Origin: Ignavibacteriota bacterium
GTDB taxonomy: Bacteria > Bacteroidota > Ignavibacteria > UBA10030 > UBA6906
Assembly (NCBI GenBank): GCA_003154425.1
Contig: PMDK01000223.1
Coordinates: 1-37,458 of the forward strand
Direction of reading: 5' to 3'
Length of the DNA: 37,458 nucleotides
Shown here: piece after piece, positions 8,590 to 15,660 of the stretch
Layout: every line of letters begins with the position of its first letter
Position numbering within the stretch: position 1 is the stretch's first letter
The notes under the pieces: generated by a model
Told to the model about the DNA's origin: nothing
Database searches by the model: none
Seen by the model: the letters and a program-made list of their open reading frames with translations, nothing else
Made by a program: the position numbers and the translations under genes

Positions 8590-10292
8590 TCTGGTTCCTT
8601 TGAAGTGACGAGACCTCTGACTGTCTCCACCAGCTCAGACTTCGGTACGATCTTCCTTCTCCCCGTCTTCCGTTCCTTGATTTCGATGTTGCCGTTGGCG
8701 AGGTTCTTCTCTCCAACGATTACCTGGTACGGCATGCCGAGGAGATCAGCGTCTTTGAACTTGAATCCGGGACTCGTCTCCTTGCGATCGTCATAGAGGA
8801 CATCCATCCCGCTCCGCCCGAGCTCGCCGTAGAGCGCTTCGGAGGTCTCCGTCACCTGTGCGCTCCGCGTGCTCACGGCGATGAGGTGGACGTCGAAGGG
8901 GGCGATGGACCTGTCCCAGATGATGCCGTTCTCATCGTGGTTCTGTTCGATGTGGCACGCGATGATCCTGTCAATGCCGATGCCGTAGCTCCCCATGATG
9001 ATCGGGGATTCCTTCCCGTTTTCGTCGAGAAACTTCGCTCCGAGCGCATCGGCGTATTTTGTGCCGAGCTTGAATATGTGCCCCAGTTCGATCCCCCGCA
9101 CGATCCGCAGCTTCCCACCTCCGTTCACGGACGTTTCCCCTTCCTGGACGGTGCGCAGGTCGTGGTATCCCTCGATGGTGCAGTCCCGGTCCAGGTCGAT
9201 GTTCCTGAGGTGGTAGTCGTTTCTGTTCGCACCGCTGACAAGTCCGTTCGCCCCCTTGAGACGGGCGTCGGCCAGTATCATGAAGCCTTTGAGGCCGACC
9301 GGTCCGATTGATCCCCCCTCGGCACCGGTCAGTTCCCTGAGCTTCTCCCCTTCAATCGGGCGGACATCAACACCGAGGACCGACATAAGCTTCGATTCGT
9401 TCAGCGAATCGTTCCCCATCATCAAAACCAGCACCGGCCTGTCCCCTCCCCAGTACACAACTGATTTTGCAAGCATAGCCTGATCAACGTGCAGGAATTC
9501 GGCCAGTGCATCGATCGTTTTGACGCCGGGGGTGTGTATTTCTTCCATCCGGGCGTCGCCGGCAACGCGCGCCGCCCCCGGGACCTGCGAAGATGCCACC
9601 TCCAGGTTCGCGGCGTATGAGCCGTCCTCCGACAGCGCGATGACATCCTCCCCGGAAGGAGACTCCATCATAAATTCCTGCGAGCCGGTCCCCCCCATCG
9701 CTCCGCTCGATGCGCCCACCACAAAGAAACGGAGCCCGCACCGCGTGAAAATCCGCCTGTAAGCTTCCGCGTGGAGGTCGTACGCCCGGTCCAGCCCTTC
9801 CCATGAGCGGTCAAGACTGTAGCTGTCCTTCATCATGAACTGTCGTCCGCGGAGGACCCCGGAACGGGGGCGCGGCTCGTTCCGGAACTTCACCTGGATC
9901 TGGTACCAGATCTGCGGCATCTCCTTGTAGGATGAGATGTGGTTCTTGGCGAGCCAGCAGACCACTTCCTCATGCGTCGGTGCCAGGACGAGAGGACGAT
10001 TCTTCACGTGGAAGAGGGTGTCACCAAACGCCTTCACCCGGCCTGTCTGCTCCCAGAGTTCGATCGGACTCAGCGCAGGGAGGAGAAGTTCCTGTCCGCC
10101 GATCCGGTCCATTTCATCCCGGACGATCCGGGTGACCTTTCCGAAAACTCTCTGGGCAAGAGGAAGATACACGTACACCCCCGCGGCCAGCGCGCGCACC
10201 ATCCCGGCACGGATCATCAACTGGTGACTCGGAATCGTGGCGTCAGCGGGGATCTCTTTGACGGTGGGGACGAAGCCCTGACTCAGGCGCAT
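8577..10292 (-). CDS. proS: Prolyl-tRNA synthetase, bacterial type
   Basis: It charges tRNA-Pro with proline using ATP, in the cytosol. It has 571 residues. Class II motif 1 lies in the first 80 residues, THEE is at 106-109, and motif 2 (FRNEPRPRSGVLRGRQF) is near 136-152. The long insertion between motifs 2 and 3 (roughly 223-390) is the INS editing domain found in bacterial ProS. Motif 3 GSYGIGIDR lies at 434-442, followed by the anticodon-binding domain. The insertion separates it from the archaeal/eukaryotic type. The next gene, an aldehyde dehydrogenase, overlaps its end. Confidence 0.97.
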   Translation of the reverse strand: MRLSQGFVPTVKEIPADATIPSHQLMIRAGMVRALAAGVYVYLPLAQRVFGKVTRIVRDEMDRIGGQELLLPALSPIELWEQTGRVKAFGDTLFHVKNRPLVLAPTHEEVVCWLAKNHISSYKEMPQIWYQIQVKFRNEPRPRSGVLRGRQFMMKDSYSLDRSWEGLDRAYDLHAEAYRRIFTRCGLRFFVVGASSGAMGGTGSQEFMMESPSGEDVIALSEDGSYAANLEVASSQVPGAARVAGDARMEEIHTPGVKTIDALAEFLHVDQAMLAKSVVYWGGDRPVLVLMMGNDSLNESKLMSVLGVDVRPIEGEKLRELTGAEGGSIGPVGLKGFMILADARLKGANGLVSGANRNDYHLRNIDLDRDCTIEGYHDLRTVQEGETSVNGGGKLRIVRGIELGHIFKLGTKYADALGAKFLDENGKESPIIMGSYGIGIDRIIACHIEQNHDENGIIWDRSIAPFDVHLIAVSTRSAQVTETSEALYGELGRSGMDVLYDDRKETSPGFKFKDADLLGMPYQVIVGEKNLANGNIEIKERKTGRRKIVPKSELVETVRGLVTSKEPEWKP

Positions 10293-10344
10293 GAAGTATC
10301 GTCTTCAGTGGTGGTTGTCGATCGTGAATAGACGAAGATACGAA

Positions 10345-10656
10345 CTAATGGGAAGAGATTCCAGACGGCTTCAGGCCGAGGAGCCGGGGGTATTCCACTT
10401 TCAACGCGTGCCTTTTAATCTCGTCGATCTCCTTCGGCAAGAACCCGTTCAGGTCCATGTTCGGCATGCCCTCCACTTTCACGTTTTCGAGGATGAAGTC
10501 GGGTTTCCCTCCAGTGGCGATGAAGTGACCCTTGACTTCTACTTCAAACACGATGTCCTGCGTTGCGGTCTTCCTCTCGACTTTAAACTTGAACCGTGTC
10601 GGCACCTTCATGCGGCTTGGCGCCGCCGGTGATTTGAATCTATCGAACAAACCCAA
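10345..10656 (-). CDS. Small conserved-looking protein of unknown function, TTG start
   Basis: I do not recognise this 103-residue protein. It begins MGLFDRFK, then has a charged beta-rich stretch (MKVPTRFKFKVERKTATQ...VFEVEVKGHF, about 16-48) and ends with an Ile/Lys/Glu helix and a short Ser/His tail. No signal peptide, membrane segment or cysteine cluster is present. The only in-frame ATG upstream would start in a poor context. The TTG at 10654-10656 has a near-perfect GGAGGAG six bases before it and gives the natural MGLF start. It lies between the arsR-type regulator (stop 80 bases upstream) and proS (53 bases downstream), all on one strand. A GC-rich hairpin touches its ribosome site. 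Confidence 0.6.
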   Translation of the reverse strand: MGLFDRFKSPAAPSRMKVPTRFKFKVERKTATQDIVFEVEVKGHFIATGGKPDFILENVKVEGMPNMDLNGFLPKEIDEIKRHALKVEYPRLLGLKPSGISSH

Positions 10657-10667
10657 GCGATTCTCCT

Positions 10668-10685
10668 CCGGGGCCACGGCCCCGG
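10668..10685. other. GC-rich hairpin at the ribosome site of the small unknown gene
   Basis: CCGGGGCC and GGCCCCGG form an 8-base inverted repeat separated by 2 bases (in RNA, 7 pairs with a 4-base loop). The Shine-Dalgarno GGAGGAG of the downstream gene (10663-10669) overlaps its 3' arm by two bases. No T-run follows, so it is a weak terminator candidate; translation control or an mRNA boundary after arsR are both possible. Confidence 0.5.
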
Positions 10686-10736
10686 TTCTAGTGTGAGGAC
10701 GATCATTCGCGGCGAACAATGCAACCGATCGACCGG

Positions 10737-11357
10737 TCACACGCCCTTCGTGACTGGCATCGGTTCCTTTTCAGCGTGAGCCGGTGTCTTTTTCTGCACA
10801 CGCCAGTAGGCTCCCCCTCCCCCTTCTCTGGCCATGAACCCGTGTTCCACGAGTGAACGACGGAGGGTGGCGGTATCCGGACTGTACTTCGCAAGGATCT
10901 GGTTCACGCGCTTCTCCGGGTACTTCACCCCGGCTTCGAACTCTTCGAGTATATGCCTGAGTATGACGAGGAATTTCTTCTCCTGTACCGGAAACGCCTT
11001 GATGCGGCCGTTCGCATCAGAAAAGGCAGCAAGAACCTTCCGGTCGTACGCGTCCACGTCCATTCCCAACGCGAGTCCCGGGAGGGTCTCTTCGTGGAGT
11101 ATCTTTTTTGCCATTCCGGCGAGCGCCGCCGTATGCAGCGCGTAGATGCTGTAGTAGCCCTCTGCACGGGCGGATACGAGACCGGCCTGTCCCAGTCTGG
11201 AGAGATGGTGGGAAACGGTCGATTCCCCGACGCGGAGTGTGGAGGCGAGCTGTTCGACCGATTGCGGTTTCTGCGCAAGGAGGCCGATGATCCTGAGCCG
11301 GTTAGGTTCGGCAAGTGCCTTGAAGAAACGGACGAGTTCGTCAACCTGACTTTCCAT
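10737..11357 (-). CDS. ArsR-family transcriptional regulator with C-terminal DUF2087 domain
   Basis: This is a DNA-binding repressor-type protein of 206 residues. Residues 1-90 form the ArsR winged helix-turn-helix (ALAEPNRLRIIGLL near 14-27; recognition helix around GESTVSHHLSRL, 44-55). Residues about 105-178 match the DUF2087 pattern (FSDANGRIKAFPVQEKK...LVEHGFMARE), a pairing known in this family. No metal-binding ELCVCDL-type cysteine motif is visible, so the signal is not obviously arsenic or another metal. ATG 11357 is preferred over ATG 11369 because GGGAG sits five bases before it. Repeats over its promoter suggest autoregulation. The divergent mla genes are a plausible but unproven target. 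Confidence 0.85.
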   Translation of the reverse strand: MESQVDELVRFFKALAEPNRLRIIGLLAQKPQSVEQLASTLRVGESTVSHHLSRLGQAGLVSARAEGYYSIYALHTAALAGMAKKILHEETLPGLALGMDVDAYDRKVLAAFSDANGRIKAFPVQEKKFLVILRHILEEFEAGVKYPEKRVNQILAKYSPDTATLRRSLVEHGFMAREGGGGAYWRVQKKTPAHAEKEPMPVTKGV

Positions 11358-11367
11358 GGAAACTCCC

Positions 11368-11395
11368 ATATAGAATTAATGTTATAAATATAGAA
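11368..11395. repeat. Paired ATATAGAA direct repeat, candidate arsR-type operator
   Basis: ATATAGAA occurs at 11368-11375 and again at 11388-11395, exactly 20 bases apart (about two helical turns). The AT-rich spacer TTAATGTTATAA lies between them. One copy covers the arsR -10 box and the other lies just downstream of the expected transcript start. This placement is typical for an autorepressor site; binding is an inference. Confidence 0.5.
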
Positions 11396-11415
11396 CTACT
11401 TTTACAAAGATGCAA
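11387..11415 (-). promoter_or_regulatory. Sigma70-type promoter for the ArsR/DUF2087 gene
   Basis: On the minus strand TTGCAT (11410-11415), 17 bases and TATATT (11387-11392) form the promoter. The start point would be near 11380, just upstream of the two candidate ATGs. Its -10 overlaps one ATATAGAA repeat and its -35 lies inside an AGATGCAA inverted-repeat arm. Confidence 0.6.
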
Positions 11416-11440
11416 CGAGAATCCTCAGGTGTTTGCATCT
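11408..11440. repeat. Inverted repeat AGATGCAA-17-TTGCATCT between arsR and mlaE
   Basis: AGATGCAA (11408-11415) and TTGCATCT (11433-11440) are perfect 8-base complements separated by 17 bases. Each arm carries TTGCAT reading outward. The left arm is the arsR -35 box. The right arm faces mlaE, but 17 bases on there is only a poor -10 (TTCATT). No clearer mlaE promoter was found. Confidence 0.45.
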
Positions 11441-11517
11441 CGACTTCATATTCCATTCATTTCAAATCAGGCAGTTCTTGCCTGTCCAGAATCACGATCC
11501 CTCGTCCAGCCGACCCA

Positions 11518-12330
11518 ATGGAAGTCGCCACACCGGAAGCCCGCGCGTCGCGCACCCGGGGCCCCCTCGTATTCGACGCAATCGGCCGCCATACCATATC
11601 CTTCCTCGAACACCTCGGGATGTACTTCGGCCTTATCTGGTGGATGGTGCGAAACCTGCGGAACGCCCGGGAATCAGGCACGAATTTCTTCAGCCAGATG
11701 GTCCAGATCGGCAATGACTCGATCCCGATCGTGATATTCGTCTCGACGTTTGTGGGCATGGTGACCGCAGTCCAGTCGGCGTATCAGCTCTATTCGTGGA
11801 TTCCCAGGTCCGTGGTGGGCGGACTTGTCATCAAATCGGTTCTGCTCGAACTCACGCCGCTCCTGACGGCTCTTGTTCTCGCCGGGAAAGTCGGCGCCAC
11901 CATCACGGCCGAGATCGGATCGATGCGCGTGACCGAGCAGGTAGACGCGCTGGAAGCGATGGGATTCGATTCGATCTCGTTCCTCATCACTCCCCGCATA
12001 CTCGCAGGTGTGGTCATGTTTCCCGTTCTTGTGGTCTTCGGAGATCTTCTGGCTGTGCTCGGGGGCCTCTTCGGGGCCGTGATCGTCGCACACATCCCGG
12101 CTGGCGCGTTCCTGGCGGGGATGAAGTCGTCGTTCGTCACGCGTGATGCCCTGTTCGGGCTGACGAAGGCGACGATATTCGGCTACACGATCACATCCAT
12201 CGCCTCATACCAGGGATACTATGTCTCCGGGGGTTCCGCGGGCGTCGGGAAGGCAACGATGTCCACCGTCGTCCTCACATGTCTGGCGGTCGTGATCCTC
12301 GATTTCATACTTGCCTCGACGCTGCTCTGA
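11518..12330 (+). CDS. mlaE: MlaE/YrbE-family ABC transporter permease
   Basis: This is the inner-membrane permease of a lipid transporter that moves phospholipid or other hydrophobic molecules between inner and outer membranes. The 270 residues carry an N-terminal interfacial helix (AIGRHTISFLEHLG) and about five membrane segments. The family core is visible: ELTPLLTALVLAGKVGATITAEIGSM followed by VTEQVDALEAMGFDSI. I chose ATG 11518 because the frame extending up to 11410 adds low-quality sequence and makes the protein too long; no strong ribosome site marks either. The stop codon abuts the mlaF ATG (TGAATG). mlaB, mlaC and mlaA equivalents are absent here. Confidence 0.88.
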   Translation: MEVATPEARASRTRGPLVFDAIGRHTISFLEHLGMYFGLIWWMVRNLRNARESGTNFFSQMVQIGNDSIPIVIFVSTFVGMVTAVQSAYQLYSWIPRSVVGGLVIKSVLLELTPLLTALVLAGKVGATITAEIGSMRVTEQVDALEAMGFDSISFLITPRILAGVVMFPVLVVFGDLLAVLGGLFGAVIVAHIPAGAFLAGMKSSFVTRDALFGLTKATIFGYTITSIASYQGYYVSGGSAGVGKATMSTVVLTCLAVVILDFILASTLL

Positions 12331-13095
12331 ATGATAACGATCAGGGATATCCGGAAGAGTTTTGATGAACGGCCGGTTCTTCGCGGCGTGAGTATCGATG
12401 TCCGGGACAGAGAGACGCTTGTCGTGCTCGGGAGGAGCGGGGGGGGAAAGAGCGTCATGTTGAAGATGATTCTCGGCCTGCTCAGGCCCGACTCGGGGTC
12501 GATCAGCGTGGACGGGATTGATGTGCTGTCGATGACCTATCCCAGGCTGAGGGAACTCCGTTTCAAGTTCGGATTTCTGTTTCAGGGAGCCGCCCTGTTC
12601 GATTCCCTCACCGTGGGAGAGAATGTCGCGCTCGCGCTCCGGAGGGGGCGGGCGAAGGACGAACTCGAGCTGAACGAATCCGAGATCGCCGACCGGGTCA
12701 GCTACTCCCTCGAAGTCGTCGGCCTGAAGAACACCGAGCGTGCCATGCCGGCGAACCTGAGCGGGGGGATGAAGAAACGGGTCGGTCTGGCGCGGGCGAT
12801 CGTCCCGAGTCCCCGGTACATGCTCTACGATGAACCGACGACGGGGCTCGATATGGAGACCGCCGATGAAATCAACGTCCTCATCAACGATCTGCGGACG
12901 AAGCTCGGTGTGACCTCCATCGTCGTGACACACGACATTCACAGTGCATTCGTTGTTGGCGACCGGTTCGCCATTCTGGACGGCGGAATAACGCTCACGA
13001 CCGGCACACGGGCAGAGATCGAGAGCAGCACGAACGAGGATGTCCGGAAGTACATCAGCAGTTCCCTCTCAACCTCAAGGACGCGACTGACATGA
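12331..13095 (+). CDS. mlaF: MlaF-family lipid-transport ABC ATPase
   Basis: This cytosolic ATPase powers the MlaE permease. It has 254 residues. Walker A GRSGGGKS is at 34-41, the Q-loop Gln at 85 (LFQGAALFDSLTV, typical of the MlaF branch), the signature LSGGM at 143-147, Walker B MLYDE at 164-168 with the PTTGLD D-loop, and the switch His at 201. The ATG follows the mlaE stop without a gap, and its own stop overlaps the mlaD ATG by 4 bases, so the three genes are translationally coupled. The C-terminal tail is short and Ser/Thr-rich. Confidence 0.95.
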   Translation: MITIRDIRKSFDERPVLRGVSIDVRDRETLVVLGRSGGGKSVMLKMILGLLRPDSGSISVDGIDVLSMTYPRLRELRFKFGFLFQGAALFDSLTVGENVALALRRGRAKDELELNESEIADRVSYSLEVVGLKNTERAMPANLSGGMKKRVGLARAIVPSPRYMLYDEPTTGLDMETADEINVLINDLRTKLGVTSIVVTHDIHSAFVVGDRFAILDGGITLTTGTRAEIESSTNEDVRKYISSSLSTSRTRLT

Positions 13096-14003
13096 AATGG
13101 AGCAACGAAGCCCGAATCGGGGTGGGCGTGCTGGCTGCCGCCGTGATATTCATCGCAGGTATCGTGTACCTCCGCGGCATCGACCTTCGCTCCAAACAGT
13201 ATGCACTCAAGGTGTCCTACCGCAACGTGCAGGGTCTGAAGGAAGGGGACGTGGTGACAGTCGCCGGACTCGCGATAGGGCGCGTGGAAACCATGTCGAT
13301 GGTGGGACGGGGGATCGGGGTGAGCCTCTCGATTCAGATGAAAGTGCATTTGCCGAAGGACTCGAAAGCGATTTTGAAGAGCGAGACAATCATGGGTGGA
13401 AAGTTCATAGAGATCGCCCCGGGGGTGGACACCGTGATGCTTGCGAACGGGGATTCACTCGGGGGCGTATACGAGGCGGATCTCTCCGAGCTGACCGCAA
13501 CCCTCTCCCCCATCACATCAAACGTGCTGGGGATCCTCGAGAATGTGAATTCCACATTCGACGAGCCGACCCGGAAACGGATTCAGAAGATCGTGTTCGA
13601 GCTTGAGCGCTCGTCGGCCAGGCTGGAGGAGGTCATACACGCCGGGGGAAAAAGCGCCGACGCAAGTTTTTCGGACATCTCGGCTTTCTCGCGTGACCTT
13701 GCGAGATTCGCCAGGACCCTTGACACGATTGCGGTGACCGAGCGGCCGAACATCGACACCAGCGTGACATCGTTTGCACAGTGGTCGCGAAACATGGAAC
13801 GCGTTTCGCTGAAACTCGAGACCACCACGGAGGCGCTCAATGGAGTGCTCGTGAAGATAAGGAACGGCGAAGGGACGCTCGGAAAGCTCGTCCAGGATGA
13901 GCGCCTGTATAATCACATGGACTCCCTGGCAATGAATCTGAACCTGCTCGTAAAGGACCTGCGGGAGAATCCCCAGCGATACGTGAAGCTCAGCCTTTTT
14001 TAG
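13092..14003 (+). CDS. mlaD: MlaD/MCE-domain lipid-transport periplasmic protein
   Basis: This is the periplasmic, membrane-anchored substrate-binding ring component of the Mla-type transporter. Its 303 residues start with one membrane anchor (about 8-28). An MCE domain follows (about 36-115, NVQGLKEGDVVTVAGLAIGRV... to GGKFIEIAPG). The rest is a helical region (about 140-300) with heptad-like, amphipathic stretches and the VKIRNGEGTLGKL motif commonly seen in longer MlaD proteins of this type. It is longer than E. coli MlaD (about 180 residues), so it may form a longer tube; that is an inference. It overlaps mlaF by 4 bases. Confidence 0.9.
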   Translation: MKWSNEARIGVGVLAAAVIFIAGIVYLRGIDLRSKQYALKVSYRNVQGLKEGDVVTVAGLAIGRVETMSMVGRGIGVSLSIQMKVHLPKDSKAILKSETIMGGKFIEIAPGVDTVMLANGDSLGGVYEADLSELTATLSPITSNVLGILENVNSTFDEPTRKRIQKIVFELERSSARLEEVIHAGGKSADASFSDISAFSRDLARFARTLDTIAVTERPNIDTSVTSFAQWSRNMERVSLKLETTTEALNGVLVKIRNGEGTLGKLVQDERLYNHMDSLAMNLNLLVKDLRENPQRYVKLSLF

Positions 14004-14014
14004 CGGGGAATGCC

Positions 14015-14289
14015 ATGGACGAAATTCCAAAGAGGCTGCTCGGGCAGACCGGGCTTCGGACAACGCTGCCGGGATCAACCTCCTGTTTGATCTCAGCAGC
14101 GGCGACTCGGAACTCATCACACCCCTCACTCTCCCTCTCATGGCGTGCAGTGACGGCGTGAGTTCCATTCCTATCGGGTCGAAATCATGTGAAAACGTGA
14201 AGAACGCTGTTCGTCTCAGCGCCTCGGCCGTCGATCCCGGCCTTCTTGAGGACGCTACGGAGCTTGCCCGGAACTCAGCGAAGCCGTAA
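14015..14289 (+). pseudogene. Remnant of an aldo/keto reductase gene, internally deleted and frameshifted
   Basis: From ATG 14015 the frame reads MDEIPKRLLGQTGLRTT, which looks like the N-terminus of aldo/keto reductases. About 50 bases on, the other forward frame carries AAGINLLFD (like the GINFFDTA motif of that family). It then gives DGVSSIPIGSKSCENVKNAV...AVDPGLLEDA and a TAA at 14287, resembling the C-terminal GVxSVIPGxxxPEQVxENV region. Most of the 300-residue barrel is therefore missing and the two ends are in different frames. Codon use in the second frame is gene-like. The 288-base interval between mlaD and dedA contains nothing else that I can see. Family assignment rests on short motifs only. 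Confidence 0.45.
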
Positions 14290-14291
14290 GA

Positions 14292-14894
14292 TCATCGCCC
14301 CTTCCCCCGGCGGAACGTGCGGATAGCCCAGAAGATCAATCCCCCCGACAGTGCAGCCGCAAGAACCCATAGTGCGGTATTCGTCATCGCCTGAGGAAAC
14401 GCCTGCCAACGCTCACCCAGATAGTATCCGGCGGAAATAAAGACCCCGGCCCAGAGGAGCGCACCCGAATACGCAAACAATGCAAACGTCCGGTATTCAA
14501 GACCCGAGCTCCCCGCGACTATCGCGATTACATGGCGGATGCCCGGGACGAAATACCCGATCGTCAGCGACCAGTGCCCCCATCGCTTGAACCACGCATG
14601 CACCCGGTCGATAGACTCCGCCCTGATGTGCAGCCGCTCTCCAAACCTGTGGAGGAATCGCGCGCCTCCGATCCGCCCAATCCAGTAGCTTATGGTAATG
14701 CCGGACACAGTTCCCAGAAACGCGCATGCGAAGCCCGGGACGATGTGAAGCGTCCCTTTGAAAACCAGATACCCGGTCAGTGTGAGTAGTGTCTCATCGG
14801 GTATGGGGAGACCCACAACTCCGAGAACCAGGAGGAAGTAGATTCCCGCGTATCCGTATTCTGTGATCCACGCCAGGAACTCATGTGTGGGCAT
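14292..14894 (-). CDS. DedA-family membrane protein
   Basis: This is an inner-membrane protein of the DedA (SNARE-associated/VTT) family, whose members take part in undecaprenyl-phosphate or phospholipid recycling and membrane homeostasis. The 200 residues have five to six hydrophobic segments. The signature PIPDETLLTLTGYL lies in the first membrane pair, and the re-entrant-loop region reads GYFVPGIRHVIAIVAG, with the conserved Arg. The ATG at 14894 gives the usual compact N-terminus (MPTHEFLAWI); the longer frame up to 14987 enters an AT-rich promoter region. There is no Shine-Dalgarno sequence. Its stop is two bases from the aldo/keto reductase remnant on the other strand. The transported lipid is not predictable. 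Confidence 0.88.
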   Translation of the reverse strand: MPTHEFLAWITEYGYAGIYFLLVLGVVGLPIPDETLLTLTGYLVFKGTLHIVPGFACAFLGTVSGITISYWIGRIGGARFLHRFGERLHIRAESIDRVHAWFKRWGHWSLTIGYFVPGIRHVIAIVAGSSGLEYRTFALFAYSGALLWAGVFISAGYYLGERWQAFPQAMTNTALWVLAAALSGGLIFWAIRTFRRGKGR

Positions 14895-14939
14895 CGGGGG
14901 ACAAGTCGCTATTATTTTATATTTATTCGCAAAAATCTG

Positions 14940-14968
14940 TTGACAATAACGCCGAAAATACATACCAT
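14940..14968 (+). promoter_or_regulatory. Sigma70-type promoter for the dksA-like gene
   Basis: A consensus TTGACA (14940-14945), a 17-base spacer and TACCAT (14963-14968) form the promoter. The transcript would start near 14975, giving a leader of about 75 bases. It is divergent from dedA, whose upstream side is AT-rich (14905-14935) but has no -35/-10 pair that I would call. Confidence 0.65.
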
Positions 14969-14980
14969 TGAACAAGTGAT

Positions 14981-15002
14981 CCGGCAAGAAATTCTCTGCC
15001 GG
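14981..15002 (+). other. Leader hairpin of the dksA-like mRNA
   Basis: CCGGCA (14981-14986) and TGCCGG (14997-15002) form a 6-base inverted repeat with a 10-base loop that can pair further internally. It would be almost the very 5' end of the transcript from the promoter above. A 5'-end stabilising stem or a protein site are possible roles. Confidence 0.35.
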
Positions 15003-15049
15003 CCAGACGTGCTTAGAACATCCGGTTCCAGCGAACCAGTGAGGGACTT

Positions 15050-15406
15050 ATGGCGGTGAGCAAACTCTCAATGAGGCGCGTCATCATCTCCAATTTGTTC
15101 GAGTACCTCAAGCTCAACTACGATTTCGAGCGGCCCGCGGAGCCTTCACCCAGCGTCCAGATCTCGGACCGCGATATAGACATCGCCCTCTCCTACAAGA
15201 GCGACCACAGGCTTGGGGAGCTCCGAGAGGCCCTCTCGAGGGTTGAAAAGGGGACGTACGGCTACTGCATCGGGTGCAAACGGCCTCTCACTCGTGCCGA
15301 CCTGGAAGAAGACCCCGCGAAGCGGGTCTGCGCTTCATGCGAGGAGTCCTTTAAGATGGTCCGCCACACGGCGCGCGCGCCGCAGTCCGCCGACACTTCC
15401 CGGTAG
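15050..15406 (+). CDS. DksA/TraR-family zinc-finger protein
   Basis: This is probably an RNA polymerase secondary-channel binding regulator of the DksA/TraR type, or a relative of unknown role. It has 118 residues. A helical region (DHRLGELREALSRVEKGTYG, about 52-71) leads into a four-cysteine zinc finger, Cys73, Cys76, Cys94 and Cys97 (CIGC ... CASC). It lacks the long N-terminal coiled coil of full DksA, and the DxxDxA tip motif is not evident (an ISDRDIDIAL stretch at 38-47 is the nearest), so transcription-factor activity is uncertain. The ATG has GAGG at good spacing. A strong promoter precedes it and a bidirectional terminator follows. Confidence 0.8.
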   Translation: MAVSKLSMRRVIISNLFEYLKLNYDFERPAEPSPSVQISDRDIDIALSYKSDHRLGELREALSRVEKGTYGYCIGCKRPLTRADLEEDPAKRVCASCEESFKMVRHTARAPQSADTSR

Positions 15407-15466
15407 CGGAGAAAATCCTGCGCGCATTCACCCGCCGCATCAACAGCTCCGTGAAGGGAACAACAG

Positions 15467-15501
15467 ACGAGAAAGGCCCGGAAATTCCGGGCCTTTCTCG
15501 T
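15467..15501. terminator. Bidirectional terminator between dksA-like gene and tRNA-Arg
   Basis: ACGAGAAAGGCCCGG and its exact complement CCGGGCCTTTCTCGT (15 pairs) flank a 5-base AAATT loop. The GGGCCTTT 3' arm is typical for terminators on either strand, though the following T-run is weak. It lies 60 bases after the dksA-like stop and 8 bases beyond the tRNA 3' end. Confidence 0.85.
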
Positions 15502-15509
15502 TCTCGATG

Positions 15510-15584
15510 TGCCCTCGGCGTGAGTCGAACACGCGACCTGCGGTTTAGGAAACCGTCGCTCTATCCATACTGAGCTACGAGGGC
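15510..15584 (-). tRNA. tRNA-Arg (anticodon CCT)
   Basis: On the minus strand the cloverleaf reads: acceptor GCCCTCG/CGAGGGC (perfect), D arm GCTC/GAGC, anticodon loop TTCCTAA giving CCT (reads AGG), variable loop AGGTC, T arm GCGTG-TTCGACT-CACGC (perfect), and discriminator A at 15510. The top of the anticodon stem has an A27-C43 mismatch; the other four pairs are sound. CCA is not encoded (A is followed by CAT), so it must be added enzymatically. Confidence 0.95.
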
Positions 15585-15631
15585 GTCTCCGTCTTCCGAA
15601 ATCGGAGGCTTCCGCTCCTTCTCCCGGTCCC

Positions 15632-15660
15632 ATGATACGGAAAACCCGGAACCCAATCAA
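15632..15660 (-). promoter_or_regulatory. Sigma70-type promoter for tRNA-Arg
   Basis: On the minus strand TTGATT (15655-15660), 17 bases and TATCAT (15632-15637) lie 48 bases upstream of the tRNA 5' end. The start would be near 15625, giving a leader of about 40 bases to be removed by RNase P. The -35 box is the same hexamer as that of dnaE. Confidence 0.6.

Noticed and set aside
11410-11517. Longer N-terminus for mlaE from ATG 11410
   Set aside because: It overlaps the arsR -35 region, adds non-family sequence, and exceeds the usual permease length; ATG 11518 fits better.
13518-14168. Reverse frame of 216 codons opposite mlaD
   Set aside because: mlaD is well supported by its MCE domain and operon position; the reverse translation shows no domain.
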